Positions 53,160 to 64,000 of a stretch of DNA of 64,000 bases are shown here, piece after piece. The DNA is taken from positions 45,001 to 109,000 of the forward strand of contig JAUCBJ010002937.1 of the NCBI GenBank assembly GCA_032718475.1, in the 5' to 3' direction. The position numbers and the translations under genes were made by a program. The stretch is from Nemertoderma westbladi (taxonomy: Eukaryota; Xenacoelomorpha; Nemertodermatida; Nemertodermatidae). The notes under the pieces were generated by a model that worked only from the letters and a program-made list of their open reading frames with translations, was not told the DNA's origin and searched no databases. Positions within the stretch are counted from its first letter, which is position 1. Each line of letters opens with the position of its first letter.

Positions 53160-56100
53160 TAAGGTCAGACTCTGTTAGAGCCAGTAAGGTCAACCTCTGT
53201 TAGCGTCAGTAAGGTCAGCCTCTGTTAGAGCCAGTAAGGTCAGCCTCTGTTAGAGCCAGTAACGTCAGCCTCTGTTAGAGCCAGTAAGGTCAACCTCTGT
53301 TAGAGTCAGTATGGTCAGCCTCTGTTAGAGCCAGTAAGGTCAGCCTCTGTTAGAGCCAGTAACGTCAGCCTCTGTTAGAGCCAGTAAGGTCAGCCTCTGT
53401 TAGAGCCAGTAAGGTCAGCCTCTGTTAGAGCCAGTAAGGTCAGCCTCTGTTAGAGCCAATAAGGTAGCCACTGTTAGAGCCAGTAAGGTCAGCCTCTGTT
53501 AGAGCCAGTAAGCTCAACCTCTGTTAGAGCCAGTAAGGTCAGCCTCTGTTAGAGCCAGTAAGGTAGCCACTGTTAGAGCCAGTAAGGTAGCCAATGTTAG
53601 AGCCAGAAAGGTCAGCCTCTGTTAGAGCCAGTAAGGTCAGCCTCTGTTAGAGCCAGTAAGGTAGCCACTGTTAGAGCCAGAAAGGTAGCCACTGTTAGAG
53701 CCAGTAAGGTCAGCCTCTGTTAAAGCCAATAAGGTCAGACTATGTTAGAGCCAGTAAGGTCAGCCTCTGTTAGAGCCAGTAAGGTAGCCAATGTTAGAGC
53801 CAGAAAGGTCAGCCTCTGTTAGAGCCAGTAAGGTCAGCCTCTGTTAGAGCCAGTAAGGTAGCCACTGTTAGAGCCAGAAAGGTAGCCACTGTTAGAGCCA
53901 GTAAGGTCAGCATCTGTTAAAGCCAATAAGGTCAGACTATGTTAGAGCCAGTAAGGTCAACCTCTGTTAGCGTCAGTAAGGTCAGCCTCTGTTAGAGCCA
54001 GTAAGGTCAGCCTCTGTTAGAGCCAGTAACGTCAGCCTCTGTTAGAGCCAGTAAGGTCAACCTCTGTTAGAGTCAGTATGGTCAGCCTCTGTTAGAGCCA
54101 GTAAGGTCAGCCTCTGTTAGAGCCAGTAACGTCAGCCTCTGTTAGAGCCAGTAAGGTCAGCCTCTGTTAGAGCCAGTAAGGTAGCCACTGTTAGAGCCAG
54201 TAAGGTAGCCACTGTTAGAGCCAGAAAGGTAGCCACTGTTAGAGCCAGTAAGGTCAGCCTCTGTTAAAGCCAATAAGGTCAGACTCTGTTAGAGCCAGTA
54301 AGGTCAACCTCTGTTAGAGTCAGTAAGGTCAGGCTCTGTTAGAGCCAGTAAGGTCAGCCTCTGTTAGAGCCAGTAACATCAGCCTCTGTTAGAGCCAGTA
54401 AGGTAGCCACTGTTAGAGCCAGTAAGGTAGCCACTGTTAGAGCCAGTAAGGTCAGCCTCTGTTAGAGTCAGTAAAGTAGCCTCTGTTAGAGCCAGTAAGG
54501 TAGCCCTGTTAGAGCCAGTAAGGTAGCCACTGTTAGAGCCAGTAAGGTCAGCCTCTGTTAGAGCCAGTAACGTCAGCCTCTGTTAGAGCCAATAAGGTCA
54601 GACTCTGTTAGAGCCAGTAAGGTCAGCCTCTGTTAGAGCCAATAAGGTAGCCACTGTTAGAGCCAGTAAGGTCAACCTCTGTTAGAGTCAGTAAGGTCAG
54701 CCTCTGTTAGAGCCAGTAAGGTCAGCCTCTGTTAGAGCCAGTAACGTCAGCCTCTGTTAGAGCCAGTAAGGTGGCCACTGTTAGATTCAGTAAGGTAGCC
54801 ACTGTTAGAGCCAGTAAGGTCAGCCTCTGTTAGAGCCAGTAAGGTCAGCCTCTGTTAGAGTCAGTAAGGTAGCCACTGTTAGAGCCAGTAACGTCAGCCT
54901 CTGTTAAAGCCAATAAGGTCAGACTCTGTTAGAGCCAGTAAGGTCAGCCTCTGTTAGAGCCAGTAAGGTAGCCACTGTTAGAGCCAGTAAGGTAGCCTCT
55001 GTTAGAGCCAGTAACGTCAGCCTCTGTTAAAGCCAATAAGGTCAGACTCTGTTAGAGCCAGTAAGGTCAGCCTCTGTTAGAGCCAGTAAGGTAGCCACTG
55101 TTAGAGCCAGTAAGGTAGCCACTGTTAGAGCCAGTAACGTCAGCCTCTGTTAAAGCCAATAAGGTCAGACTCTGTTAGAGCCAGTAAGGTCAGCCTCTGT
55201 TAGAGCCAGTAAGGTAGCCACTGTTAGAGCCAGTAAGGTAGCCTCTGTTAGAGCCAGTAAGGTCAGCCTCTGTTAGAGCTAATAAGGTCAGACTCTGTTA
55301 GAGCCGGTAAGGTCAACCTCTGTTAGAGCCAGTAAGGTCAGCCTCTGCTAGCGCCAGTAAGGTAGCTACTGTTAGAGCCAGTAAGGTAGCCACTCACGGT
55401 TTGAGCCAGTAAAGTAGCCTCTGTTAGAGCCAGTAAGGTAGCCTCTGTTAGAGCCAGTAAGGTAGCCTCTGTTAGAGCCAGTAAGGTAGCCACTGTTAGA
55501 GCCAGTAAGGTCAACCTCTGTTAGAGTCAGTAAGGTCAGCCTCTGTTAGAGCCAGTAACGTCAGCCTCTGTTAGAGCCAGTAAGGTAGCCTCTGTTAGAG
55601 CCAGTAAGGTAGCCTCTGTTAGAGCCAGTAAGGTAGCCACTGTTAGAGCCACTAAGGTCAGCCTCTGTTAGAACCAGTAAGGTAGCCTCTGTTAGAGCCA
55701 GTAAGGTAGCCACTGATAGAGCCAGTAACGTCAGCCTCTGTTAGAGCCAGTAAGGTCAGCCTCTGTTAGAGCCAGTAAGGTAGCCACTGTTAGAGCCAGT
55801 AATGTCAGCCTCTGTTAGAGCCAGAAACGTCAGCCTCTGTTAAAGCCAATAAGGTCAGACTCTGTTAGAGCCAGTAAGGTAAATCTCTGTTAGAGTCAGT
55901 AAGGTCAGCCTCTGTTAGAGCCAGTAAGGTCAGCCTCTGTTAGAGCCAGTAAGGTAGACACTGTTAGAGCCAGTAAGGTAGCCACTGTTAGAGCCAGTAA
56001 GGTCAGCCTCTGTTAAAGCCAATAAGGTCAGACTCTGTTAGAGCCAGTAAGGTCAGCCTCTGTTAGAGCCAGTAAGGTAGCCACTGTTAGAGCCAGTAAG

Positions 56101-59100
56101 GTAGCCACTGTTAGAGCCAGTAAGGTCAGCCTCTGTTAAAGCCAATAAGGTCAGACTCTGTTAGAGCCAGTAAGGTCAACCTCTGTTAGAGTCAGTAAGG
56201 TCAGCCTCTGTTAGAGCCAGTAAGGTCAGCCTCTGTTAGAGCCAGTAACGTCAGCCTCTGTTAGAGCCAGTAAGGTAGCCACTGTTAGAGCCAGTAAGGT
56301 CAGCCTCTGTTAGAGCCAGTAAGGTCAGACTCTGATAGAGCAAGTAAGGTCAGCCTCTGTTAGAGCCAGTAAGGTCAGCCTCTGTTAAAGCCAATAAGGT
56401 CAGACTCTGTTAGAGCCAGTAAGGTCAACCTCTGTTAGAGTCAGTAAGGTCAGCCTCTGTTAGAGCCAGTAAGGTCAGCCTCTGTTAGAGCCAGTAAGGT
56501 CAGCCTCTGTTAGAGCCAATAAGGTAGCCACTGTTAGAGCCAGTAAGGTCAGCCTCTGTTAGAGCCAGTAAGCTCAACCTCTGTTAGAGCCAGTAATGTA
56601 GCCTCTGTTAGAGCCAGTAAGGTCAGCCTCTGTTAGAGCCAGTAAGGTAGCCACTGTTAGAGCCAGTAAGGTAGCCACTCACTGTTAGAGCCAGTAAGGT
56701 AGCCTCTGTTAGAGCCAGTAAGGTAGCCTCTGTTAGAGCCAGTAAGGTCAGCCTCTGTTAGAGCCAATAAGGTAGCCACTGTTAGAGCCAGTAAGGTCAA
56801 CCTCTGTTTGAGCAAGTAAGGTCAGCCTCTGTTAGAGCCAATAAGGTCAGCCTCTGTTAAAGCCAATAAGGTCAGACTCTGTTAGAACCAGTAAGGTCAG
56901 CCTCTGTTAGAGCCAGTAACGTCAGCCTCTGTTAGAGCCAGTAAGGTCAGCCTCTGTTAGAGCCAGTAAGGTCAGCCTCTGTTAGAGCCAGTAAGGTAGC
57001 CACTGTTAGAGCCAGTAAGGTAGCCACTGTTAGAGCCAGTAAGGTCAGCCTCTGTTAGAGCCAGTAAGGTAGCCACTGTTAGAGCCAGAAAGGTAGCCAC
57101 TGTTAGAGCCAGTAAGGTCAGCCTCTGTTAAAGCCAATAAGGTCAGACTCTGTTAGTGCCAGTAAGGTCAACCTCTGTTAGAGTCAGTAAGGTCAGCCTC
57201 TGTTAGAGCCAGTAAGGTCAGCCTCTGTTAGAGCCAGTAACATCAGCCTCTGTTAGAGCCAGTAAGGTCAACCTCTGTTAGCGTCAGTAAGGTCAGCCTC
57301 TGTTAGAGCCAGTAAGGTCAGCCTCTGTTAGAGCCAGTAACGTCAGCCTCTGTTAGAGCCAGTAAGGTCAACCTCTGTTAGAGTCAGTATGGTCAGCCTC
57401 TGTTAGAGCCAGTAAGGTCAGCCTCTGTTAGAGCCAGTAACGTCCGCCTCTGTTAGAGCCAGTAAGGTCAGCCTCTGTTAGAGCCAGTAAGGTCAGCCTC
57501 TGTTAGAGCCAATAAGGTAGCCACTGTTAGAGCCAGTAAGGTCAGCCTCTGTTAGAGCCAGTAAGCTCAACCTCTGTTAGAGCCAGTAAGGTCAGCCTCT
57601 GTTAGAGCCAGTAAGGTAGCCACTGTTAGAGCCAGTAAGGTAGCCACTGTTAGAGCCAGTAAGGTCAGCCTCTGTTAGAGCCAGTAAGGTAGCCAATGTT
57701 AGAGCCAGAAAGGTAGCCACTGTTAGAGCCAGTAAGGTCAGCCTCTGTTAAAGCCAATAAGGTCAGACTATGTTAGAGCCAGTAAGGTCAACCTCTGTTA
57801 GCGTCAGTAAGGTCAGCCTCTGTTAGAGCCAGTAAGGTCAGCCTCTGTTAGAGCCAGTAACGTCAGCCTCTGTTAGAGCCAGTAAGGTCAACCTCTGTTA
57901 GAGTCAGTATGGTCAGCCTCTGTTAGAGCCAGTAAGGTCAGCCTCTGTTAGAGCCAGTAACGTCAGCCTCTGTTAGAGCCAGTAAGGTCAGCCTCTGTTA
58001 GAGCCAGTAAGGTAGCCACTGTTAGAGCCAGTAAGGTAGCCACTGTTAGAGCCAGAAAGGTAGCCACTGTTAGAGCCAGTAAGGTCAGCCTCTGTTAAAG
58101 CCAATAAGGTCAGACTCTGTTAGAGCCAGTAAGGTCAACCTCTGTTAGAGTCAGTAAGGTCAGCCTCTGTTAGAGCCAGTAAGGTCAGCCTCTGTTAGAG
58201 CCAGTAACATCAGCCTCTGTTAGAGCCAGTAAGGTAGCCACTGTTAGAGCCAGTAAGGTAGCCACTGTTAGAGCCAGTAAGGTCAGCCTCTGTTAGAGTC
58301 AGTAAAGTAGCCTCTGTTAGAGCCAGTAAGGTAGCCCTGTTAGAGCCAGTAAGGTAGCCACTGTTAGAGCCAGTAAGGTCAGCCTCTGTTAGAGCCAGTA
58401 ACGTCAGCCTCTGTTAGAGCCAATAAGGTCAGACTCTGTTAGAGCCAGTAAGGTCAGCCTCTGTTAGAGCCAATAAGGTAGCCACTGTTAGAGCCAGTAA
58501 GGTCAACCTCTGTTAGAGTCAGTAAGGTCAGCCTCTGTTAGAGCCAGTAAGGTCAGCCTCTGTTAGAGCCAGTAACGTCAGCCTCTGTTAGAGCCAGTAA
58601 GGTGGCCACTGTTAGATTCAGTAAGGTAGCCACTGTTAGAGCCAGTAAGGTCAGCCTCTGTTAGAGCCAGTAAGGTAGCCACTGTTAGAGCCAGTAAGGT
58701 AGCCACTGTTAGAGCCAGTAACGTCAGCCTCTGTTAAAGCCAATAAGGTCAGACTCTGTTAGAGCCAGTAAGGTCAGCCTCTGTTAGAGCCAGTAAGGTA
58801 GCCACTGTTAGAGCCAGTAAGGTAGCCTCTGTTAGAGCCAGTAAGGTCAGCCTCTGTTAGAGCTAATAAGGTCAGACTCTGTTAGAGCCGGTAAGGTCAA
58901 CCTCTGTTAGAGCCAGTAAGGTCAGCCTCTGCTAGCGCCAGTAAGGTAGCTACTGTTAGAGCCAGTAAGGTAGCCACTCACGGTTTGAGCCAGTAAAGTA
59001 GCCTCTGTTAGAGCCAGTAAGGTAGCCTCTGTTAGAGCCAGTAAGGTAGCCTCTGTTAGAGCCAGTAAGGTAGCCACTGTTAGAGCCAGTAAGGTCAACC

Positions 59101-62100
59101 TCTGTTAGAGTCAGTAAGGTCAGCCTCTGTTAGAGCCAGTAACGTCAGCCTCTGTTAGAGCCAGTAAGGTAGCCTCTGTTAGAGCCAGTAAGGTAGCCTC
59201 TGTTAGAGCCAGTAAGGTAGCCACTGTTAGAGCCACTAAGGTCAGCCTCTGTTAGAACCAGTAAGGTAGCCTCTGTTAGAGCCAGTAAGGTAGCCACTGA
59301 TAGAGCCAGTAACGTCAGCCTCTGTTAGAGCCAGTAAGGTCAGCCTCTGTTAGAGCCAGTAAGGTAGCCACTGTTAGAGCCAGTAAGGTCAGCCTCTGTT
59401 AGAGCCAGAAACGTCAGCCTCTGTTAAAGCCAATAAGGTCAGACTCTGTTAGAGCCAGTAAGGTAAATCTCTGTTAGAGTCAGTAAGGTCAGCCTCTGTT
59501 AGAGCCAGTAAGGTCAGCCTCTGTTAGAGCCAGTAAGGTAGACACTGTTAGAGCCAGTAAGGTCAGCCTCTGTTAAAGCCAATAAGGTCAGACTCTGTTA
59601 GAGCCAGTAAGGTCAGCCTCTGTTAGAGCCAGTAAGGTGGCCACTGTTAGATTCAGTAAGGTCAGCCTCTGTTAGAGCCAGTAAGGTGGCCACTGTTAGA
59701 TTCAGTAAGGTAGCCACTGTTAGAGCCAATAAGGTAGCCTCTGTTAGAGCCAGTAAGGTAGCCACTGTTAGAGCCAGTAAGTTAGCCACTGTTAGAGCCA
59801 GTAAGGTCAGCCTCTGTTAAAGCCAATAAGGTCAGACTCTGTTAGAGCCAGTAAGGTCAACCTCTGTTAGAGTCAGTAAGGTCAGCCTCTGTTAGAGCCA
59901 GTAAGGTCAGCCTCTGTTAGAGCCAGTAACGTCAGCCTCTGTTAGAGCCAGTAAGGTAGCCACTGTTAGAGCCAGTAAGGTCAGCCTCTGTTAGAGCCAG
60001 TAAGCTCAACCTCTGTTAGAGCCAGTAAGGTCAGCCTCTGTTAGAGCCAGTAAGGTCAGCCTCTGTTAGAGCCAGTAAGGTAGCCACTGTTAGAGCCAGT
60101 AAGGTAGCCACTCACTGTTAGAGCCAGTAAGGTAGCCTCTGTTAGAGCCAGTAAGGTCAACCTCTGTTAGAGCCAGTAAGGTAGCCACTGTTAGAGCCAG
60201 TAAGGTCAACCTCTGTTAGAGCCAGTAAGGTCAGCCTCTGTTAGAGCCAGTAAGGTAGCCACTGTTAGAGCCAGTAAGGTAGCCACTCACTGTTAGAGCC
60301 AGTAAGGTAGCCTCTGTTAGAGCCAGTAAGGTCAACCTCTGTTAGAGCCAGTAAGGTAGCCACTGTTAGAGCCAGTAAGGTAGCCACTCACTGTTAGAGC
60401 CAGTAAGGTAGCCTCTGTTAGAGCCAGTAAGGTAGCCTCTGTTAGAGCCAGTAAGGTCAGCCTCTGTTAGAGCCAATAAGGTAGCCACTGTTAGAGCCAG
60501 TAAGCTCAACCTCTGTTAGAGCCAGTAAGGTCAGACTCTGTTAGAGCCAGTAAGGTCAACCTCTGTTAGAGCCAGTAAGGTCAGCCTCTGTTAGAGCCAG
60601 TAAGGTAGCCACTGTTAGAGCCAGTAAGGTAGCCACTCACTGTTAGAGCCAGTAAGGTAGCCTCTGTTAGAGCCAGTAAGGTAGCCTCTGTTAGAGCCAG
60701 TAAGGTCAGCCTCTGTTAGAGCCAATAAGGTAGCCACTGTTAGAGCCAGTAAGCTCAACCTCTGTTAGAGCCAGTAATGTAGCCACTGTTAGAGCCAGTA
60801 AGGTAGCCACTCACTGTTAGAGCCAGTAAGGTAGCCTCTGTTAGAGCCAGTAAGGTCAACCTCTGTTAGAGCCAGTAAGATAGCCACTGTTAGAGCCAGT
60901 AAGGTCAACCTCTGTTAGAGCCAGTAAGGTCAGCCTCTGTTAGAGCCAGTAAGGTAGCCACTGTTAGAGCCAGTAAGGTAGCCACTCACTGTTAGAGCCA
61001 GTAAGGTAGCCTCTGTTAGAGCCAGTAAGGTAGCCTCTGTTAGAGCCAGTAAGGTCAGCCTCTGTTAGAGCCAATAAGGTAGCCACTGTTAGAGCCAGTA
61101 AGGTCAACCTCTGTTTGAGCAAGTAAGGTCAGCCTCTGTTAGAGCCAATAAGGTCAGCCTCTGTTAAAGCCAATAAGGTCAGACTCTGTTAGAACCAGTA
61201 AGGTCAGCCTCTGTTAGAGCCAGTAACGTCAGCCTCTGTTAGAGCCAGTAAGGTCAGCCTCTGTTAGAGCCAGTAAGGTAGCCACTCACTGTTAGAGCCA
61301 GTAAGGTCAGCCTCTGTTAGAGCCAGTAAGGTAGCCACTGTTAGAGCCAGTAAGGTAGCCTCTGTTAGAGCCAGTAAGGTAGCCACTGTTAGAGCCAGTA
61401 AGGTCAGCCTCTGTTAGAGCCAGTAAGGTAGCCACTGTTAGAGCCAGAAAGGTAGCCACTGTTAGAGCCAGTAAGGTCAGCCTCTGTTAAAGCCAATAAG
61501 GTCAGACTCTGTTAGAGCCAGTAAGGTCAACCTCTGTTAGAGTCAGTAAGGTCAGCCTCTGTTAGAGCCAGTAAGGTCAGCCTCTGTTAGAGCCAGTAAC
61601 ATCAGCCTCTGTTAGAGCCAGTAAGGTCAACCTCTGTTAGAGTCAGTAAGGTCAGCCTCTGTTAGAGCCAGTAACATCAGCCTCTGTTAGATCCAGTAAG
61701 GTCAGCCTCTGTTAGAGCAAGTAAGGTCAGCCTCTGTTAGAGCCAATAAGGTCAGCCTCTGTTAAAGCCAATAAGGTCAGACTCTGTTAGAGACAGTAAG
61801 GTCAGCCTCTGTTAGAGCCAGTAACTTCAGCCTCTGTTAGAGCCAGTAAGGTCAACCTCTGTTAGAGCCAGTAAGGTCAGCCTCTGTTAGAGCCAGTAAG
61901 GTCAGCCTCTGTTAGAGCCAGTAACATCAGCCTCTGTTAGAGCCAGTAAGGTCAGCCTCTGTTAGAGCAAGTAAGGTCAGCCTCTGTTAGAGCCAATAAG
62001 GTCAGCCTCTGTTAAAGCCAATAAGGTCAGACTCTGTTAGAGCCAGTAAGGTCAGCCTCTGTTAGAGCCAGTAACTTCAGCCGCTTTAGAGCCAGTAAGG

Positions 62101-64000
62101 TAAACCTCTGTTAGAGCCAGTAAGGTCAGCCTCTGTTAGAGCCAGTAAGGTAGCCACTGTTAGAGCCAGTAAGGTAGCCACTCACTGTTAGAGCCAGTAA
62201 GGTCAGCCTCTGTTAGAGCCAGTAAGGTAGCCACTGTTAGAGCCAGTAAGGTCAGCCTCTGTTAGAGCCAGTAAGGTAGCCACTGTTAGAGCCAGAAAGG
62301 TAGCCACTGTTAGAGCCAGTAAGGTCAGCCTCTGTTAAAGCCAATAAGGTCAGACTCTGTTAGAGCCAGTAAGGTCAACCTCTGTTAGCGTCAGTAAGGT
62401 CAGCCTCTGTTAGAGCCAGTAAGGTAGCCACTGTTAGAGCCAGAAAGGTAGCCACTGTTAGAGCCAGTAAGGTCAGCCTCTGTTAAAGCCAATAAAGTCA
62501 GACTCTGTTAGAGCCAGTAAGGTCAACCTCTGTTAGCGTCAGTAAGGTCAGCCTCTGTTAGAGCCAGTAAGGTCAGCCTCTGTTAGAGCCAGTAACGTCA
62601 GCCTCTGTTAGAGCCAGTAAGGTCAACCTCTGTTAGAGTCAGTATGGTCAGCCTCTGTTAGAGCCAGTAAGGTCAGCCTCTGTTAGAGCCAGTAAGGTCA
62701 GCCTCTGTTAGAGCCAGTAAGGTCAGCCTCTGTTAGAGCCAGTAAGGTAGCCACTGTTAGAGCCAGTAAGGTCAGCCTCTGTTAGAGCCAGTAACGTCAG
62801 CCTCTGTTAGAGCCAGTAAGGTCAGACTCTGTTAGAGCCAGTAAGGTCAGCCTCTGTTAGAGCCAGTAAGGTAGCCACTGTTAGAGCCAGTAAGGTAGCC
62901 ACTGTTAGAGCCAGTAAGGTCAGCCTCTGTTAGAGTCAGTAAGGTAGCCTCTGTTAGAGCCAGTAAGGTAGCCCTGTTAGAGCCAGTAAGGTAGCCACTG
63001 TTAGAGCCAGTAAGGTCAGCCTCTGTTAGAGCCAGTAACGTCAGCCTCTGTTAGAGCCAATAAGGTCAGACTCTGTTAGAGCCAGTAAGGTCAGCCTCTG
63101 TTAGAGCCAATAAGGTAGCCACTGTTAGAGCCAGTAAGGTCAACTCTGTTAGAGTCAGTAAGGTCAGCCTCTGTTAGAGCCAGTAAGGTCAGCCTCTGTT
63201 AGAGCCAGTAACGTCAGCCTCTGTTAGAGCCAGTAAGGTGGCCACTGTTAGATTCAGTAAGGTAGCCACTGTTAGAGCCAGTAAGGTCAGCCTCTGTTAG
63301 AGCCAGTAAGGTAGCCACTGTTAGAGCCAGTAAGGTAGCCACTGTTAGAGCCAGTAACGTCAGCCTCTGTTAAAGCCAATAAGGTCAGACTCTGTTAGAG
63401 CCAGTAAGGTCAACCTCTGTTAGCGTCAGTAACGTCAGCCTCTGTAGAGCCAGTAAGGTAGCCACTGTTAGAGCCAGAAAGGTAGCCACTGTTAGAGCCA
63501 GTAAGGTCAGCCTCTGTTAAAGCCAATAAGGTCAGACTCTGTTAGAGCCAGTAAGGTCAACCTCTGTTAGCGTCAGTAACGTCAGCCTCTGTTAGAGCCA
63601 GTAAGGTAGCCACTGTTAGAGCCAGTAAGGTAGCCACTGTTAGAGCCAGTAAGGTCAGCCTCTGTTAAAGCCAATAAGGTCAGACTCTGTTAGAGCCAGT
63701 AAGGTCAACCTCTGTTAGCGTCAGTAAGGTCAGCCTCTGTTAGAGCCAGTAAGGTCAGCCTCTGTTAGAGCCAGTAACGTCAGCCTCTGTTAGAGCCAGT
63801 AAGGTCAACCTCTGTTAGAGTCAGTATGGTCAGCCTCTGTTAGAGCCAGTAAGGTCAGCCTCTGTTAGAGCCAGTAAGGTCAGCCTCTGTTAGAGCCAGT
63901 AAGGTCAGCCTCTGTTAGAGCCAGTAAGGTAGCCACTGTTAGAGCCAGTAAGGTCAGCCTCTGTTAGAGCCAGTAAGGTCAGCCTCTGTTAGAGCCAATA
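53160..64000. repeat. Satellite array block 5 (runs off the window)
   Basis: Same monomers continuing to the last base. Between about 60 and 61 kb the CCACTCACTG marker is much denser (near 60110, 60285, 60380, 60630, 60800, 60975) than elsewhere, so the higher-order pattern has been reorganised there. Confidence 0.97.
53880..59580. repeat. Duplicated ~2-kb satellite segment (offset 3,831 then ~3,584)
   Basis: Rare variants recur: TCAGACTATG at 53932 and 57763, TAGCCCTGTT at 54501 and 58332 (offset 3,831), then GTAAATCTCTG and GTAGACACTG at offset ~3,584. The change in offset means about 250 bases, near 54.85-55.15 kb, were gained in the first copy or lost from the second. Related runs occur near 20.1-21.6 kb and from ~62.9 kb. 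Confidence 0.82.

Noticed and set aside
8726-64000. CRISPR-like array
   Set aside because: Regular short repeats, but head-to-tail with no unique spacers, no cas genes, and a eukaryotic context.
1-64000. tRNA or rRNA genes
   Set aside because: I saw no cloverleaf-compatible sequence or rRNA core in a reading by eye; a tRNAscan run would be needed to exclude degenerate copies.

Overview
The window is eukaryotic and almost certainly from an invertebrate animal. It has spliced exons, a Death-TIR-TIR immune-type gene, BEL/Pao and Ty3/Gypsy LTR retrotransposons, RTE-, CR1- and L2-type LINEs, and about 31 kb of short-period satellite DNA. There are no bacterial operons or ribosome binding sites. 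I cannot name the phylum from sequence alone.

Layout. (1) 1-8.6 kb: one host gene on the minus strand, read as four in-phase exons (8592-8460, 2459-2350, 1952-1737, 1518-85). The predicted product of about 630 residues has an N-terminal helical part, a Death domain split across the last intron, two TIR domains and a basic tail. Its first intron holds a decayed Ty3/Gypsy element (2580-8181, 5-bp target duplication). That element was itself hit by an RTE LINE in gag, and by an unclassified insert and a second RTE LINE in its 3' LTR. (2) 8.7-64 kb: a satellite of 24- and 25-bp monomers in five blocks (8726-17548, 18079-21916, 24709-27270, 44382-49641, 53160-64000), running off the right edge. 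The monomers form higher-order blocks and longer duplications of 2,078 bp and about 3.8 kb. (3) Four insertions break the satellite: a LINE 3' fragment (17549-18078); an unrecognised 2.8-kb island with three diverged 466-bp units (21917-24708); a 17-kb nest (27271-44381); and an L2-type LINE with an open endonuclease/reverse transcriptase frame (49642-53159).

The nest. An RTE LINE on the minus strand landed in the satellite. It was then split by a CR1-type LINE (28217-30719), which carries its own TIR element, and by a full-length BEL/Pao retrotransposon (30857-43053). The BEL/Pao copy has 385-bp LTRs that read as identical and an uninterrupted 2407-codon Gag-Pol frame, so it is recent. A TTAA-flanked foldback element of about 876 bp sits in the reading frame upstream of Gag-Pol, placed so that the flanking frames agree.

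I see no wholly new biological system. The points most worth following are the Death-TIR-TIR gene beside the satellite, the satellite's higher-order structure and its dense AGGTCA motifs, the BEL/Pao element's upstream frame with two in-frame stops and 11-bp target duplication, and the unexplained 466-bp GATC-rich tandem units.
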